64,000 bases of DNA from Romboutsia hominis (lineage in GTDB: Bacteria > Bacillota > Clostridia > Peptostreptococcales > Peptostreptococcaceae), in the NCBI RefSeq assembly GCF_900002575.1, contig NZ_LN650648.1, positions 1,116,001 through 1,180,000 on the forward strand. The letters are read 5' to 3'. Under the pieces are notes generated by a model. The model was not told where the DNA came from. It did no database searches and was given only the letters and a program-made list of their open reading frames with translations. This document shows, piece after piece, positions 25,880 to 35,959 of the stretch. How positions within the stretch are numbered: the first letter of the stretch is position 1; the number at the start of each line of letters is the position of its first letter. Made by a program: the position numbers and the translations under genes.

Positions 25880-27019
25880 ATGAGGGATTTTAAACTGAAA
25901 AATCAATTTATACTAGCAACTTATATAATTATATTATCCTTTTTATTATTAAATATAAAAACTGTAGGAAATGTTTTAAACACTACATTATCTATATTAA
26001 AACCTTTTATAATAGGATTAGCTATAGCATTTTTACTAAATGTACCTATGAAATCTTTTGAAAATAGATTAATAGGAAAAATTGTTAAAAAATATAATAT
26101 AAAGAATTCAAAAATTATTATAAGGATAATATCATTAATATTAACACTTATAACAATAGGGCTATTATTAAGTGCATTTATAAACTTAGTAATACCACAA
26201 TTAGTAAAAAGTACTTCAAGTTTAATAAGTAGTATTCCGCAGGATATAGACTCATTACAGTCTTATATAACAACTTATATGTCTCATATAAATATATCAG
26301 ATAATTTACATCACAGTTTATTATCAGGAGTTGATAAGATGTCAGACTTTATGATAAAAACTTTAAATTATTTTATATCTAATATAGTTGGAATTACTTT
26401 TTCAATAACATCTATAATAACTAACTTATTATTAGGTTTTGTTATAGCCATATATATGTTACTTAGCAAAGACAAGCTTATAGTTCAATTTAAAAAGGTG
26501 ATATATGGTCTTTTAAGTGAAAATATGGCAGATAAAATAATGAGCATTATTAAATTAGGAGATGTTAAATTTTCAAAATTTATAGTAGGACAATGTACAG
26601 ATGGTATAGTTATGGGAAGTTTATGTTTTATAGGTATGACCATATTTAATATGCCTTATGCTATATTAATAAGTACATTAATAGGAATTACAGATTTAAT
26701 ACCGATATTTGGTACATTTTTAGGAGCAGCTCTTTCTGCTTTGATATTATTTATGATAAAACCTGTAACAGCACTTTACTTTATAATAATGATAGTTATA
26801 ATTCAGCAAGTAGAAGGGAATTTTATATATCCATTTATAGTAGGAAATTCCATAGGATTATCATCATTTTGGATATTAGTTCCTATAATAATAGGTTCAT
26901 CAATGTTTGGAGTATTAGGGATCCTAATAGGAGTACCTCTTTTTAGTATGATATATACTTTATGTGGTGGGTATATAAATAACAGGATAAAATCAAAAAA
27001 TATAAATATACAAAAATAA
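25880..27019 (+). CDS. AI-2E family transporter (PerM/YtvI-like)
   Basis: 379 residues with about eight membrane helices. Family landmarks are LKPFIIGLAIAFLLNVPM near the N-terminus and the C-terminal FGTFLGAALSALILFM..QQVEGNFIYPFIVGNSIGLSSFWILVPIIIGSSMFGVLGILIGVPL. Relatives include TqsA (autoinducer-2 export) and ion antiporters, so the substrate is not fixed by homology. GGAGAG precedes the ATG. It is a single gene. Confidence 0.92.
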   Translation: MRDFKLKNQFILATYIIILSFLLLNIKTVGNVLNTTLSILKPFIIGLAIAFLLNVPMKSFENRLIGKIVKKYNIKNSKIIIRIISLILTLITIGLLLSAFINLVIPQLVKSTSSLISSIPQDIDSLQSYITTYMSHINISDNLHHSLLSGVDKMSDFMIKTLNYFISNIVGITFSITSIITNLLLGFVIAIYMLLSKDKLIVQFKKVIYGLLSENMADKIMSIIKLGDVKFSKFIVGQCTDGIVMGSLCFIGMTIFNMPYAILISTLIGITDLIPIFGTFLGAALSALILFMIKPVTALYFIIMIVIIQQVEGNFIYPFIVGNSIGLSSFWILVPIIIGSSMFGVLGILIGVPLFSMIYTLCGGYINNRIKSKNINIQK

Positions 27020-27062
27020 TTTGATACTTGTATTTATTTTATATAAACAATTAAAATAATAT

Positions 27063-27100
27063 AAAAAGGGACTAAAGTTGGCTTTTAGTCCCTTTTTATA
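27063..27100. terminator. Bidirectional terminator between AI-2E and YvlD-like genes
   Basis: A 14-bp stem AAAAAGGGACTAAA/TTTAGTCCCTTTTT (27063-27076 with 27084-27097) has an A run on one side and a T run on the other, so it serves both convergent genes. Confidence 0.9.
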
Positions 27101-27107
27101 TTATTAA

Positions 27108-27446
27108 TTAGTCTAATATACTATATAAAACACTATTTACAATAGATAGCAATATAGATGCACCTATTGCACTTAAAGTACTATTTATATAAACTCCATT
27201 AACAAATGAGAATGCTAGCTTTAAAACTAATCCATTTATAATTAGTGAAAATAACCCTAAAGTTAAAACTGTTATAGGGAATGAAAAGAACTTAAGTATA
27301 GGCTTTATAGTTAAATTAAGTAATCCAAATATTAATGTAAGTATTATTAATGACTTAAAAGAACTTATATATACGCTATTTAAAAGTAAAGATACTATAT
27401 ATAAGGATATAGCATTAACGACTATAAATAATGATGCTTTTCTCAT
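27108..27446 (-). CDS. Phage holin family 4 / YvlD-like membrane protein
   Basis: 112 residues, four hydrophobic helices, with GLLNLTIKPILKFFSFPITVLTLGLFSLIINGLVLKLA, the hallmark of the YvlD/DUF360 family. Despite the holin-family name these are usually chromosomal envelope-stress proteins, and no phage genes are nearby. It is transcribed away from the dynamin genes. Confidence 0.9.
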   Translation of the reverse strand: MRKASLFIVVNAISLYIVSLLLNSVYISSFKSLIILTLIFGLLNLTIKPILKFFSFPITVLTLGLFSLIINGLVLKLAFSFVNGVYINSTLSAIGASILLSIVNSVLYSILD

Positions 27447-27657
27447 AGTAAATCTCCTTTCAAAATATTACAAATTTATACAAATATTAAATCATATATA
27501 CAATAATATTTCAAGTTAGTATAATATTTAAGATAATTAGATCATATACTTTAAATATGGTTTTGTTTTTAATTTTGTCTATATATTAAATTTATATACA
27601 CTACACTTATTAAAGTAAAAATATAATTAAATTAATTTACCAAAAAAGGATGATATT

Positions 27658-29295
27658 ATGTATAATTCAAGATATGAAGAATTAAACAATATTATGAAAA
27701 TTATTACACCTATAGAAAATGAAATAAATAATATTACAAAGTATATATATACCAAAGATAAAACAAAATCAATATATATTATAGATTATATACAAAAAGA
27801 GATAAATAAATTAAAAAACAATGTAAAAGAGCTAGAAAATCCATTTGTACTTTGTATAGTGGGTTGTGGGAACTACGGAAAATCAACTCTTATAAACTCA
27901 TTAATAAAAAGGGAGGTAGTAGCTACAAAAGATATACCAAGTACTTGGAAGGTTGATGTTTTTTTAAAGAGTAATTTAGAAAAAATAGAGATAATATATG
28001 ACAACGAAGAAAAAATTTTAAAAAGTATACAAGGTGGATATAGATTACTGAAAGATGAAGAAGATAAGTACAAAAAATCTAAAGAAAAAATATATAGATT
28101 AGTTCAAGAGCTTAAAAAAGAAAATACAAAAACAAAAAAAGAACTTAAAGAATACAAAAGAGAATTAGAAGAGAAATATTTATATAAACCTCAAATATGT
28201 AAGATTAAATATTACTTAAAAGAAGGAAATTTAATAAATGATTTTACTATAGTAGATACACCGGGACTTAACCAAAGTCTATTAAATACTGATAAAAAAG
28301 TAGAGAGATATTATGAGATAGCAGATGGAATTATATGGGTAATAGATGCTCAAAATATAGTATCTAGTGAAAATACAAAGCTTATAAATGAAATTAATGA
28401 TATAGATAAAAATTACACTAACAAAAATATAATAGCTGTTGTAAATAAGATTGATATAATAAAAGAAAAAGATCTAGATAAAGTTAAAGATAAATGTGAA
28501 GAATTATTTAAAGATAAGTTTAAAGACATTGTATACATATCAGCTAAGGATGCTATAAAAGGAATATTAAATGAAGATTATTATTATATACAGAAAAGCA
28601 ATATAGAAAAATTATATAAAAGTATAGATGTTAATTTTAAAAAACTTTGTGAAAATAAGCAAATAGAATCCAAATACAAAAATTTATATATAACTAAAAG
28701 TAATATACTACAATCTATATACTCACATAAGAGAGAATTATACAAAGACTTATCTATATATAATGAAATAGATTATGAATTAAAATACACCTTAGATAAT
28801 ATAAAAAAGGATGCTCTAAGTTATATAAAAGATATAGATATAGAAACAAAGGACCATATAATAAGTTTGCAAAATAAATGCAATAATGATTTTAGTAATA
28901 TATATGATATAATTTATAAAAAATCAAATTTCAATAAAGACTCCATTTATCAAAAAATAGATACTAATATAAATTTAGATAAAATCCAGGTACCAATTCA
29001 AAAACAATTAAAAGATAAAGCAAAAGAAGATAAACTAGAAAATTTATTTAATAAATTTTTAGTTAAAGCATTTAATGAAGACGTAAATTATAAACCAAAT
29101 TACCTATCTATAAATAAAGAACTCATAACAAAAGACATAGAAAAAATATTAAAAGATAATATAAATACTATAATTTCAAACATAGAATATATAAAAAATC
29201 ATAGTTTTGAAAAAGTATATATAGACTATAAGTATATAAATATTTATATAGACTTCCTAAACAATATAGAAAGAATTTTAAATACTTTGGGGTGA
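27658..29295 (+). CDS. Dynamin-like GTPase, first of a tandem pair
   Basis: 545 residues. A dynamin-type GTPase domain has G1 GCGNYGKSTLINS (Lys75), a switch region around DIPSTWKVD, G3 DTPGLNQS and G4 NKID. The middle and C-terminal parts are helical, rich in Lys, Asn and Ile, and likely coiled (28080-28200 and from 28700). No clear membrane segment is present. In bacterial dynamin-like proteins the GTPase drives membrane binding or fusion, often as a two-protein complex. The stop is four bases before the second dynamin gene, so they are one operon. Confidence 0.88.
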   Translation: MYNSRYEELNNIMKIITPIENEINNITKYIYTKDKTKSIYIIDYIQKEINKLKNNVKELENPFVLCIVGCGNYGKSTLINSLIKREVVATKDIPSTWKVDVFLKSNLEKIEIIYDNEEKILKSIQGGYRLLKDEEDKYKKSKEKIYRLVQELKKENTKTKKELKEYKRELEEKYLYKPQICKIKYYLKEGNLINDFTIVDTPGLNQSLLNTDKKVERYYEIADGIIWVIDAQNIVSSENTKLINEINDIDKNYTNKNIIAVVNKIDIIKEKDLDKVKDKCEELFKDKFKDIVYISAKDAIKGILNEDYYYIQKSNIEKLYKSIDVNFKKLCENKQIESKYKNLYITKSNILQSIYSHKRELYKDLSIYNEIDYELKYTLDNIKKDALSYIKDIDIETKDHIISLQNKCNNDFSNIYDIIYKKSNFNKDSIYQKIDTNINLDKIQVPIQKQLKDKAKEDKLENLFNKFLVKAFNEDVNYKPNYLSINKELITKDIEKILKDNINTIISNIEYIKNHSFEKVYIDYKYINIYIDFLNNIERILNTLG

Positions 29296-29299
29296 TATT

Positions 29300-30982
29300 T
29301 TGGAAAATAATAAAGGTATATGTATAGTTAAAGAAGAAATATTAAATTCACCAATAAGAAAAAAGTTAATTGAAGATTTAAATTTACCATATAAAAATAC
29401 AATAAAAGAACCATTACAAGAAGTGGTTGAACTTATTAAATCTATAGAAAGTAATAAGGAAGAACCATTAAAAATTGTTGTGTTAGGAGAAGTTAAATCA
29501 GGAAAATCAAGCTTAGTAAATTCATTAATAGGAGGGGATATAAGTGAAGTAGATGTACTTGAAGCTACTTCTAGTATAATAGAAATAGTATATAGTAACA
29601 TGCCATATACTAAAACATATAAAGACATAACAAAGGTGGGTCTTAATATAGATTATTTAAAAAAGATAAATATAGTAGACACACCAGGGTTAAAGAGCAT
29701 AACTGTAAACAATGAAGAAAAAACTTTAAACTATATAAAAAATGCTGATTTGATATTATTTGTAATAGATGCAACTCACCTAGGACAAGAAGATGTAATA
29801 GAAGCGCTTGATTTGATAAGTGAGTATAAAAATAACATTATAGGTATAGTAAATAAGTGTGATTTATTAAGTTCTGATAAAGAAGAAATTATAGATTATA
29901 TAAAAGATGAATATGGAATATATATAGATGAATTTTTTATGATATCTTCATATCTTGAATACCAAGAGAAGGTATTACCTAAGGTAAAAACAAAAAGTAC
30001 TGATTTAGTATTATCAAACTATAATGATTTAAAATACGAATTTAATAGATTAAATGATTATATAAATTATCTAATAAAAAATTCTCAAGAAGAAAAAAAT
30101 AGTAGTATAAAATCATCTTTAGATAGAATAATACACAAAGATATAGTTTGTCATAATGATTATCTAAAGACTTTATATGTTTTAGATGATGAACTATTAA
30201 TATACAATAAATTACTTCAAAACAAAAGAGACTATATAAGTTCAAAGATGGATTTTGAGATAAAGGATTGGGTAGATAGAATATTTTTTAGTGATGAAAT
30301 ACAAAAAATTAAATTAAATATAGATTTAGCTAAGTTATACATAAATGAAGGATATATAAATGAATTAGTAAACAAGAAAAAAATAGAATTGGATAATTTA
30401 TTTTTTAATGAGTGGAGTCAGTGTTTAAAAGAAATAAGCAATGAAATGGATGATGATATAAAAAGATATATAAATGATATAACATATAAAAATGAATGCA
30501 TAGATACCCAAAGCTTTAAATTAGAAAAAAACCAAGCAACAGCAAATGAATTATTAGCAGTAGTAGGAACAGGTGCAGTGCTTGGGGCAACTTCGGGTAC
30601 AGTTGTTTCAATGTATAGTGCAATACTTGGAGCATCGGCAACCTCAACTACTATATCAGCAGCACTAATGACTTATTGTCCACCGCTATTAATAGCAGGG
30701 ACTATAAGTGGAGCAGTAGGGAAAGTTATATATGATAAAGTACGAGATGATAAAAAGAGCAAGGAATTGCTAAATGATATAGATACTTTTATAGAAAATC
30801 TAAAGTATAAAATAAGTGAGAATCTAAAAGATATATATGAAAATTATAGTATAGAGATAAACTATACAACACTAGAAATACTAAAAAATATAAAAGGTAT
30901 ACAAACTAACAAACACGAAATAGAAGATACAATTAAAGAAATAAATATATATATAGATAAATTAAAAACATATATACATTAA
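29300..30982 (+). CDS. Dynamin-like GTPase with membrane-inserting region, second of a tandem pair
   Basis: 560 residues. G1 is GEVKSGKSSLVNSLIGG (Lys69), with switch I threonines in EATSSI, G3 DTPGLKS and G4 NKCD. A glycine/alanine-rich hydrophobic stretch at about residues 415-475 (LLAVVGTGAVLGATSG..YCPPLLIAGTISGAVGKVIYD) should insert in the membrane, like the paddle region of bacterial dynamins. The start is TTG 29300 behind GGGGTGAT, in tight coupling with the first gene. A membrane-touching partner plus a soluble partner resembles the paired dynamins of Campylobacter and the fused DynA of Bacillus. Confidence 0.9.
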   Translation: MENNKGICIVKEEILNSPIRKKLIEDLNLPYKNTIKEPLQEVVELIKSIESNKEEPLKIVVLGEVKSGKSSLVNSLIGGDISEVDVLEATSSIIEIVYSNMPYTKTYKDITKVGLNIDYLKKINIVDTPGLKSITVNNEEKTLNYIKNADLILFVIDATHLGQEDVIEALDLISEYKNNIIGIVNKCDLLSSDKEEIIDYIKDEYGIYIDEFFMISSYLEYQEKVLPKVKTKSTDLVLSNYNDLKYEFNRLNDYINYLIKNSQEEKNSSIKSSLDRIIHKDIVCHNDYLKTLYVLDDELLIYNKLLQNKRDYISSKMDFEIKDWVDRIFFSDEIQKIKLNIDLAKLYINEGYINELVNKKKIELDNLFFNEWSQCLKEISNEMDDDIKRYINDITYKNECIDTQSFKLEKNQATANELLAVVGTGAVLGATSGTVVSMYSAILGASATSTTISAALMTYCPPLLIAGTISGAVGKVIYDKVRDDKKSKELLNDIDTFIENLKYKISENLKDIYENYSIEINYTTLEILKNIKGIQTNKHEIEDTIKEINIYIDKLKTYIH

Positions 30983-31063
30983 TGAAAATTCAGTACAATA
31001 AACACAAAAAATGTCATTTTATCATACATTGAAGTATAACTTTTAATTAAGGGAGCAAATAGT

Positions 31064-32149
31064 ATGATTACTATAAGTTTATGTATGATAGTAAAAAATG
31101 AAGAAAATATTTTAAAAAGATGTTTAGATAGTATTTATGATATAGTAGATGAAATAATAATAGTAGATACAGGGTCAGTAGATAAAACAAAGGAAGTTTG
31201 CAGAAATTATACTAACAATATATATGATTTTAAGTGGATTGATGATTTTTCAAAGGCTAGAAATTTTTCCTTTGATAAAGCAACCAAAGATTATATACTT
31301 TGGTTAGATGCAGACGAGTATTTAGATGAGAAAAATAGAAAAAGACTTATAAACTTGAAAGAAAATTTAAATGAAAGTATAAGTGTTATATCTACAGAGA
31401 CTCATATGTGTATAGATGAAAATAATAATCCTAAAATAGTAGCTAGAAGAAATAGAATAATCAAAAGAAATGAAGGTTTTAAGTGGGTAGGATATGTTCA
31501 TGAATATATATCTATAGAGGGTATAAATGAAAGTAATGTATATGATAGTAATATTTGTATAATACATGATAAGGTAAAAAATATAGATGATAGAAATCTT
31601 AAAATATACGAAAAAAAACTAAAAGATGGCAAAATATTAAGCAATAGAGATTTGTATTATTATGGAAGAGAATTATATTGTAATTTAAAATATGAAAAAT
31701 CTATAGAAATATTAAAAGAATTTATAAAGGTAAGTAAATTTAAGGAAGAAACGGTAGATGCATTATGCAAAATAGGAGAATGTTATATAAAACAAAAAGA
31801 ATACAAACTAGCAAGGATATATTTATATAAAGCCTTTGAAGAAGATATACCAAGAGCTGATATAATGTATAATATAGCTTATTCATTTGAAGAGGAGGAA
31901 AAATATTTACAAGCTATAAGTTGGTATAAAATAATACTTAATACTGATATATCTTGTGATACTAACCAATGCATTAATATGAGTTACTTAAGATTTAAAC
32001 CTCATTTAAATCTTTGTTGCTGTTATTATGAATTGAAAGATTTACCAAGGGCTTATTATCACCATCAAAAATGTATGGAATTAAATCCAAATGATGAATG
32101 TGTAAAATGTAATGAAAAGTACTTTAATTCTATAATAAAAGAAAGATAA
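31064..32149 (+). CDS. Family 2 glycosyltransferase with C-terminal TPR repeats
   Basis: 361 residues. The N-terminal GT2 domain (SLCMIVKNEENILKRCLDSIYDIVDEIIIVDTGSVDKT..FSKARNFSF..YILWLDADEYLD) has the DAD metal motif. From about residue 200 the protein is made of TPR-like helical repeats (LYYYGRELYCNLKYEKSIEILKEFI, KIGECYIKQKEYKLARIYLYKAFEE). This architecture occurs in protein or peptide glycosyltransferases of the SunS type and in cell-surface modification; the acceptor is unknown. It lies 81 bases after the dynamin pair and could share its transcript. Confidence 0.88.
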   Translation: MITISLCMIVKNEENILKRCLDSIYDIVDEIIIVDTGSVDKTKEVCRNYTNNIYDFKWIDDFSKARNFSFDKATKDYILWLDADEYLDEKNRKRLINLKENLNESISVISTETHMCIDENNNPKIVARRNRIIKRNEGFKWVGYVHEYISIEGINESNVYDSNICIIHDKVKNIDDRNLKIYEKKLKDGKILSNRDLYYYGRELYCNLKYEKSIEILKEFIKVSKFKEETVDALCKIGECYIKQKEYKLARIYLYKAFEEDIPRADIMYNIAYSFEEEEKYLQAISWYKIILNTDISCDTNQCINMSYLRFKPHLNLCCCYYELKDLPRAYYHHQKCMELNPNDECVKCNEKYFNSIIKER

Positions 32150-32168
32150 GGTGGGGAGACCCACCTTA
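32147..32168 (+). terminator. Short GC-rich hairpin after the glycosyltransferase gene
   Basis: A 9-bp stem TAAGGTGGG/CCCACCTTA encloses GAGA and begins at the stop codon. It is not followed by a T run, so termination may be incomplete. Confidence 0.55.
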
Positions 32169-32233
32169 AATTATATATCATAAAAAATCATATGTAAAAT
32201 ATACTGTATTAAACAATAGATAAGGAGGATATG

Positions 32234-33694
32234 ATGAGATTAGATAAAATTTTAGAGAATGTAGATACTTTAAATATATATGGAGACAAAAATATTGATA
32301 TAGATAATATATATTATGATTCAAGAGAAGTAACAAAAAACAGCCTGTTCATATGTATAAAAGGATATAATACTAATGGACATTTATATATAGAAAATGC
32401 CATAAAATCTGGAGCTAAGGCATTTTTAATAGAAGAAGATATAAATATAGATAATATGGATAAGTATACATTTATAAAAGTAAGTAATACTAAAGATGTC
32501 ATGGCAAAAATTGCATCTAATTTTTATAATGAGCCAAGTACAAAATTAGACGTAATAGGAATAACAGGAACAAATGGGAAAACTAGCGTATCAACTCTTT
32601 TAAAGGAGATATTAAATAAAGTTAATAAATGTGGTCTTATAGGAACTATCGAAATAGACAACTCAAAGGAAAAAATAATACCTAAAAATACAACTCCAGA
32701 AAGTTTAGACCTTCAAAAAAGTTTCAATGATATGTTAAAAAATAACTGTAAATATTGCGCTATGGAAGTATCTTCTCATGCACTTAGCTTAGGTAGAGTG
32801 AAAGATACTAGTTTTTTAATGGGATTATTTACAAACTTAACTGAAGAACATTTAGATTTTCATAAAAATATAGAGGATTATAGAAACTCTAAAGAAAAGC
32901 TATTTTATATGACAACAAAAGCAAATATAATAAATATAGATGATGAACATGGTAAGATTATATTAAATAATATTAAAAACTTAGATATACCTGTATACAC
33001 TTATGCTATAAATGAACATGCTGATTTTATGGCAAGTGATATTATATTAGAAAAAGATCATATAGAATATAAAGTAAAAACTCCAACTTATGAAGATTAT
33101 ATCTATGTAAATATACCAGGAAAGTTTAGTGTATATAATACATTAGGAATAATAAGTATTTGCTACATATTAGATATAGATATAAACATAGTTAAAGAAG
33201 TATTTAGAAATACTAAAGGTATTAAGGGTAGATTTGAAAGCATAAAAAATAATAAAAAACTAAATGTTATAGTAGACTATGCACATACTCCAGACGCTTT
33301 AGAAAATATATTAAAAGCTTCAAAAGAATTTACAAAAGGCAAGGTAATAACAGTGTTTGGATGCGGAGGAGATAGAGATAGACTAAAAAGACCTATAATG
33401 GGAAAAATAGCACAAGAATACTCTGATGTAGCTATAATAACATCAGATAATCCAAGATGTGAAGATCCCCATAAAATAATTAATGATATATTAAAAGGTA
33501 TTAATATAAAAAAGGATAATTATATAATTATAGAAGATAGAAAAGAAGCAATATATAAGGCAATAGATATGGCAAATGATAAAGACTTAGTTATAATAGC
33601 GGGAAAAGGACATGAAGATTATCAAATAATAGGTAAGAAAAAGCATCCTTTTGATGATACAAAAGTAGCACTTGAAGCTATAAATTTAAAGTAG
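32234..33694 (+). CDS. murE: UDP-MurNAc-tripeptide synthetase, meso-DAP-adding
   Basis: About 486 residues, a Mur ligase adding the third stem-peptide residue to UDP-MurNAc-L-Ala-D-Glu in the cytoplasm. It has the N-terminal UDP-binding domain (YYDSREVTKNSLFICIKG), the ATP site GITGTNGKTSVS, and SSHALSLGR..TNLTEEHLDFH. In the C-terminal domain the substrate loop reads SDNPRCEDP. DNPR is the marker of meso-diaminopimelate specificity, in contrast to the lysine-adding variant. It is isolated from the usual dcw cluster. ATG 32234 is better spaced from AAGGAGG than ATG 32231. Confidence 0.94.
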   Translation: MRLDKILENVDTLNIYGDKNIDIDNIYYDSREVTKNSLFICIKGYNTNGHLYIENAIKSGAKAFLIEEDINIDNMDKYTFIKVSNTKDVMAKIASNFYNEPSTKLDVIGITGTNGKTSVSTLLKEILNKVNKCGLIGTIEIDNSKEKIIPKNTTPESLDLQKSFNDMLKNNCKYCAMEVSSHALSLGRVKDTSFLMGLFTNLTEEHLDFHKNIEDYRNSKEKLFYMTTKANIINIDDEHGKIILNNIKNLDIPVYTYAINEHADFMASDIILEKDHIEYKVKTPTYEDYIYVNIPGKFSVYNTLGIISICYILDIDINIVKEVFRNTKGIKGRFESIKNNKKLNVIVDYAHTPDALENILKASKEFTKGKVITVFGCGGDRDRLKRPIMGKIAQEYSDVAIITSDNPRCEDPHKIINDILKGINIKKDNYIIIEDRKEAIYKAIDMANDKDLVIIAGKGHEDYQIIGKKKHPFDDTKVALEAINLK

Positions 33695-33721
33695 GCAACA
33701 AATAAACTCATATATATTAAT

Positions 33722-33755
33722 AAAAGGAGCTGTGAATATTCACAGTTTCTTTTAT
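33722..33755 (+). terminator. Terminator of murE
   Basis: A stem built on CTGTGAA/TTCACAG with flanking AAAGGA.../...TTCTTTT arms, ending in T-rich sequence. Confidence 0.75.
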
Positions 33756-33842
33756 ATTATAATAAAGCATGCTTTATTATTTTTTTTAGAAGTATTATAA
33801 TATACGGATAAGCTAAATAAAAATTAAAAGGTAGGTAATTTG

Positions 33843-34802
33843 ATGAATGAAACTAAAAAGTTAACAGAGTCAGCAATACTATCCGCACTATTTGTTATAA
33901 GTACCTTACTATTTGTAGGAATTGGTTTTGGATATGCACTTTACATAGATTTTATAGTTCCTGTATTTTTTTCAATAGTAGTACTTAGATGTGATTTTAA
34001 GTATTCAGCACTTTCTGGAATAACATCACTTTTAATAGTATGGTTGATACTTGGGAATATAGGCATAGCTATATGGTGTAGCCAAAGTGTAATACTTGGA
34101 ATACTTTGTGGCTACTTTATAAGTAAGGATACATCTATTATGGATGATATGGTATATACTTCTTTTATAGGCGTTGTACTTATGGTATTTGTAGATGTAT
34201 ATGCATCTAAGTTAATAGGATACAGCTTTATGAAAGAGTTTCAAGGATATATAAATATACTAAAGTCGGGAGAATATGTACAAGTTATTTATTATATACT
34301 TATAGCTGCATTTCCTTTTGGAACTGTATTTTCTATATATATTTTATCCTTATTTATGTGCAAGAAATTAAATATGCTAAAAGGAAATATAAATAAAAAA
34401 TTTGAAATTATAGCTAACTTTAGAAGACTTTCAAGATTTGTATGTTGTTCTAAAAATGTATTTTATGTATTATCAGTATATATTTTTATAGTAGAAGTTT
34501 TTAAAGCGTTTAATATAAACATAGATAATACATATCTAAAAACTATAATAATAAGTATAGAGTATCTATCATTTTACTTTGTGATAAAAGATGGATATAC
34601 AGCAATACAAAATTATTTATTATCTAAAAATAAGAAAGTAGCTCATATAAGGATATTATCTATTTTAATGTTAATAGCATTGGTATTAATATTTAAGATA
34701 ACTACATTTATTATAATCATAATTAATATAATATTAGATATAAAGGTAAATATAAGAAATCAACAAATAGGAATATTAAATAATATATTAAGTAGAGGGT
34801 GA
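33843..34802 (+). CDS. DUF2232-like integral membrane protein
   Basis: 319 residues with about eight hydrophobic helices. The N-terminal TESAILSALFVISTLLF..YIDFIVPVFFSIVVLRCDFKYSALSGITSLLIVWLI is typical of DUF2232/YybS proteins, a family with a fold related to ECF transporter S components. The function is unknown. ATG 33843 follows AAGGTAGG. The next gene starts four bases after the stop. Confidence 0.7.
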   Translation: MNETKKLTESAILSALFVISTLLFVGIGFGYALYIDFIVPVFFSIVVLRCDFKYSALSGITSLLIVWLILGNIGIAIWCSQSVILGILCGYFISKDTSIMDDMVYTSFIGVVLMVFVDVYASKLIGYSFMKEFQGYINILKSGEYVQVIYYILIAAFPFGTVFSIYILSLFMCKKLNMLKGNINKKFEIIANFRRLSRFVCCSKNVFYVLSVYIFIVEVFKAFNINIDNTYLKTIIISIEYLSFYFVIKDGYTAIQNYLLSKNKKVAHIRILSILMLIALVLIFKITTFIIIIINIILDIKVNIRNQQIGILNNILSRG

Positions 34803-34806
34803 AAAT

Positions 34807-35538
34807 GTGGTTAAGGATGTAAGTTTTATCAAAAAATGTCCCTTTTCACATAGAGGACTTCATAACAATATATATCCAGAAAACTCTATGGGGGCTTTTA
34901 TAAATTCTATAAAATATAACTATGGTATAGAATTAGATGTACAACTTACAAAAGATAAAAAGGCAGTAGTATTTCATGATGAGTTTTTAGAAAGAATGAC
35001 AGGATATAAAGGTACTATAAATAATATGACTTATAATGAAATAAGCAAACTAAGGCTATTAAACACTGATGAAAAGATACCTCTTTTAGTGGACGTATTA
35101 GATATTGTAAATAACAGGGTACCAGTCTTAATAGAATTAAAGGCTCTTGGAGATGCTATAGATATGAGTAGTGAGGTTTATAAGATAGTAAAAAATTATG
35201 AAGGTAAGTTTGCTATACAGTCTTTTAATCCAAGGGTACTTCTATGGTACAAAGAAAATGCAAATAATATAATAAGAGGGCAAATATCATTTGATTACAA
35301 AGATACAATAATAAAATGGTACAAAAAAATATTTTTAAGGGGAATGATACTAAATTTTAAAACAAAGCCTGACTTTGTATCTTATGATATAAAAAGTATT
35401 CAAAGTAAAAGGGTTCAGTTAATTAGGAGTAATATTCCAGTTATAACTTGGACTATACTTAATTGTAATCAATATAAAAAAGCATCCAAATATGCAGATA
35501 ATATAATATTTGAAGGTATAGATCCAAATAAATGTTAA
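34807..35538 (+). CDS. Glycerophosphodiester phosphodiesterase-family protein
   Basis: 243 residues with the GDPD TIM-barrel signature: FSHRGLHNNIYPENSMGAF (catalytic His/Arg and Glu), GIELDVQLTKDKKAVVFHDEFLERMTG (metal acids and second His), and VLIELKA. It hydrolyses glycerophosphodiesters to glycerol-3-phosphate and an alcohol. There is no signal peptide, so it is cytoplasmic. Its product would feed the glycerol-3-phosphate pathway at 16.7-19.8 kb, though the genes are not linked. It starts at GTG 34807 behind GAGGGTGA; the ATG two bases earlier is out of frame. Confidence 0.9.
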   Translation: MVKDVSFIKKCPFSHRGLHNNIYPENSMGAFINSIKYNYGIELDVQLTKDKKAVVFHDEFLERMTGYKGTINNMTYNEISKLRLLNTDEKIPLLVDVLDIVNNRVPVLIELKALGDAIDMSSEVYKIVKNYEGKFAIQSFNPRVLLWYKENANNIIRGQISFDYKDTIIKWYKKIFLRGMILNFKTKPDFVSYDIKSIQSKRVQLIRSNIPVITWTILNCNQYKKASKYADNIIFEGIDPNKC

Positions 35539-35544
35539 AAAGTA

Positions 35545-35573
35545 TTGACAAAATATAATTTTAAGAATATATT
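35545..35573 (+). promoter_or_regulatory. Promoter of the tyrS T-box transcript
   Basis: TTGACA (35545-35550), a 17-base spacer and TATATT (35568-35573). Confidence 0.7.
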
Positions 35574-35604
35574 ATAGACATAAATGAAAAAATATTAATA
35601 TAAA

Positions 35605-35871
35605 GCTATGATAAGAATTAGTAGGATTAATGTATTCTAACAGAGAGTTTCCGGTAGGTGAGAGGAGCAAGAAAAGTTAATTTGAATACATCTTGGAGCA
35701 GTTTTCCTGAAAGATAACAACCACTAGGGAAAAACGGAGTAGCATACGTTATAATGCTAGGGTATAATTTTGTACCTAATGAGGTTAATACTGTGAGGTA
35801 TTAATAAATTAAGGTGGTAACACGTAAGCACAAGCTTTCGTCCTTTTATAAGGATGAAGGCTTTTTTTAAT
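35605..35871 (+). ncRNA. Tyrosine T-box riboswitch
   Basis: All main T-box parts are present. Stem I ends in the specifier loop TTTGAATACATC, where TAC (35687-35689) is a tyrosine codon. The antiterminator T-box sequence is AAGGTGGTAACACG (35811-35824), whose GGT pairs with the tRNA acceptor end. A terminator follows. Uncharged tRNA-Tyr should stabilise the antiterminator and allow tyrS transcription. The specifier agrees with the downstream gene. The 5' boundary is approximate. Confidence 0.92.
35833..35871 (+). terminator. T-box regulated terminator of tyrS
   Basis: A stem AAGCTTTCGTCCT / AGGATGAAGGCTT with G-U pairs is followed by a run of T. It is the terminator alternative to the antiterminator that uses the T-box at 35811. 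Confidence 0.9.
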
Positions 35872-35959
35872 ACAAAAAAGTTTTATATCATTAAAAAATG
35901 ATTTGCTAAAAAATAAGACTTAAGCAAATTTATAAATATAAAATAACAGGAGGGTAAAT

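Noticed and set aside
27108-27446. Holin-family gene considered as a prophage sign
   Set aside because: YvlD-like proteins share the family name, and no phage structural, lysis or integrase genes are near.
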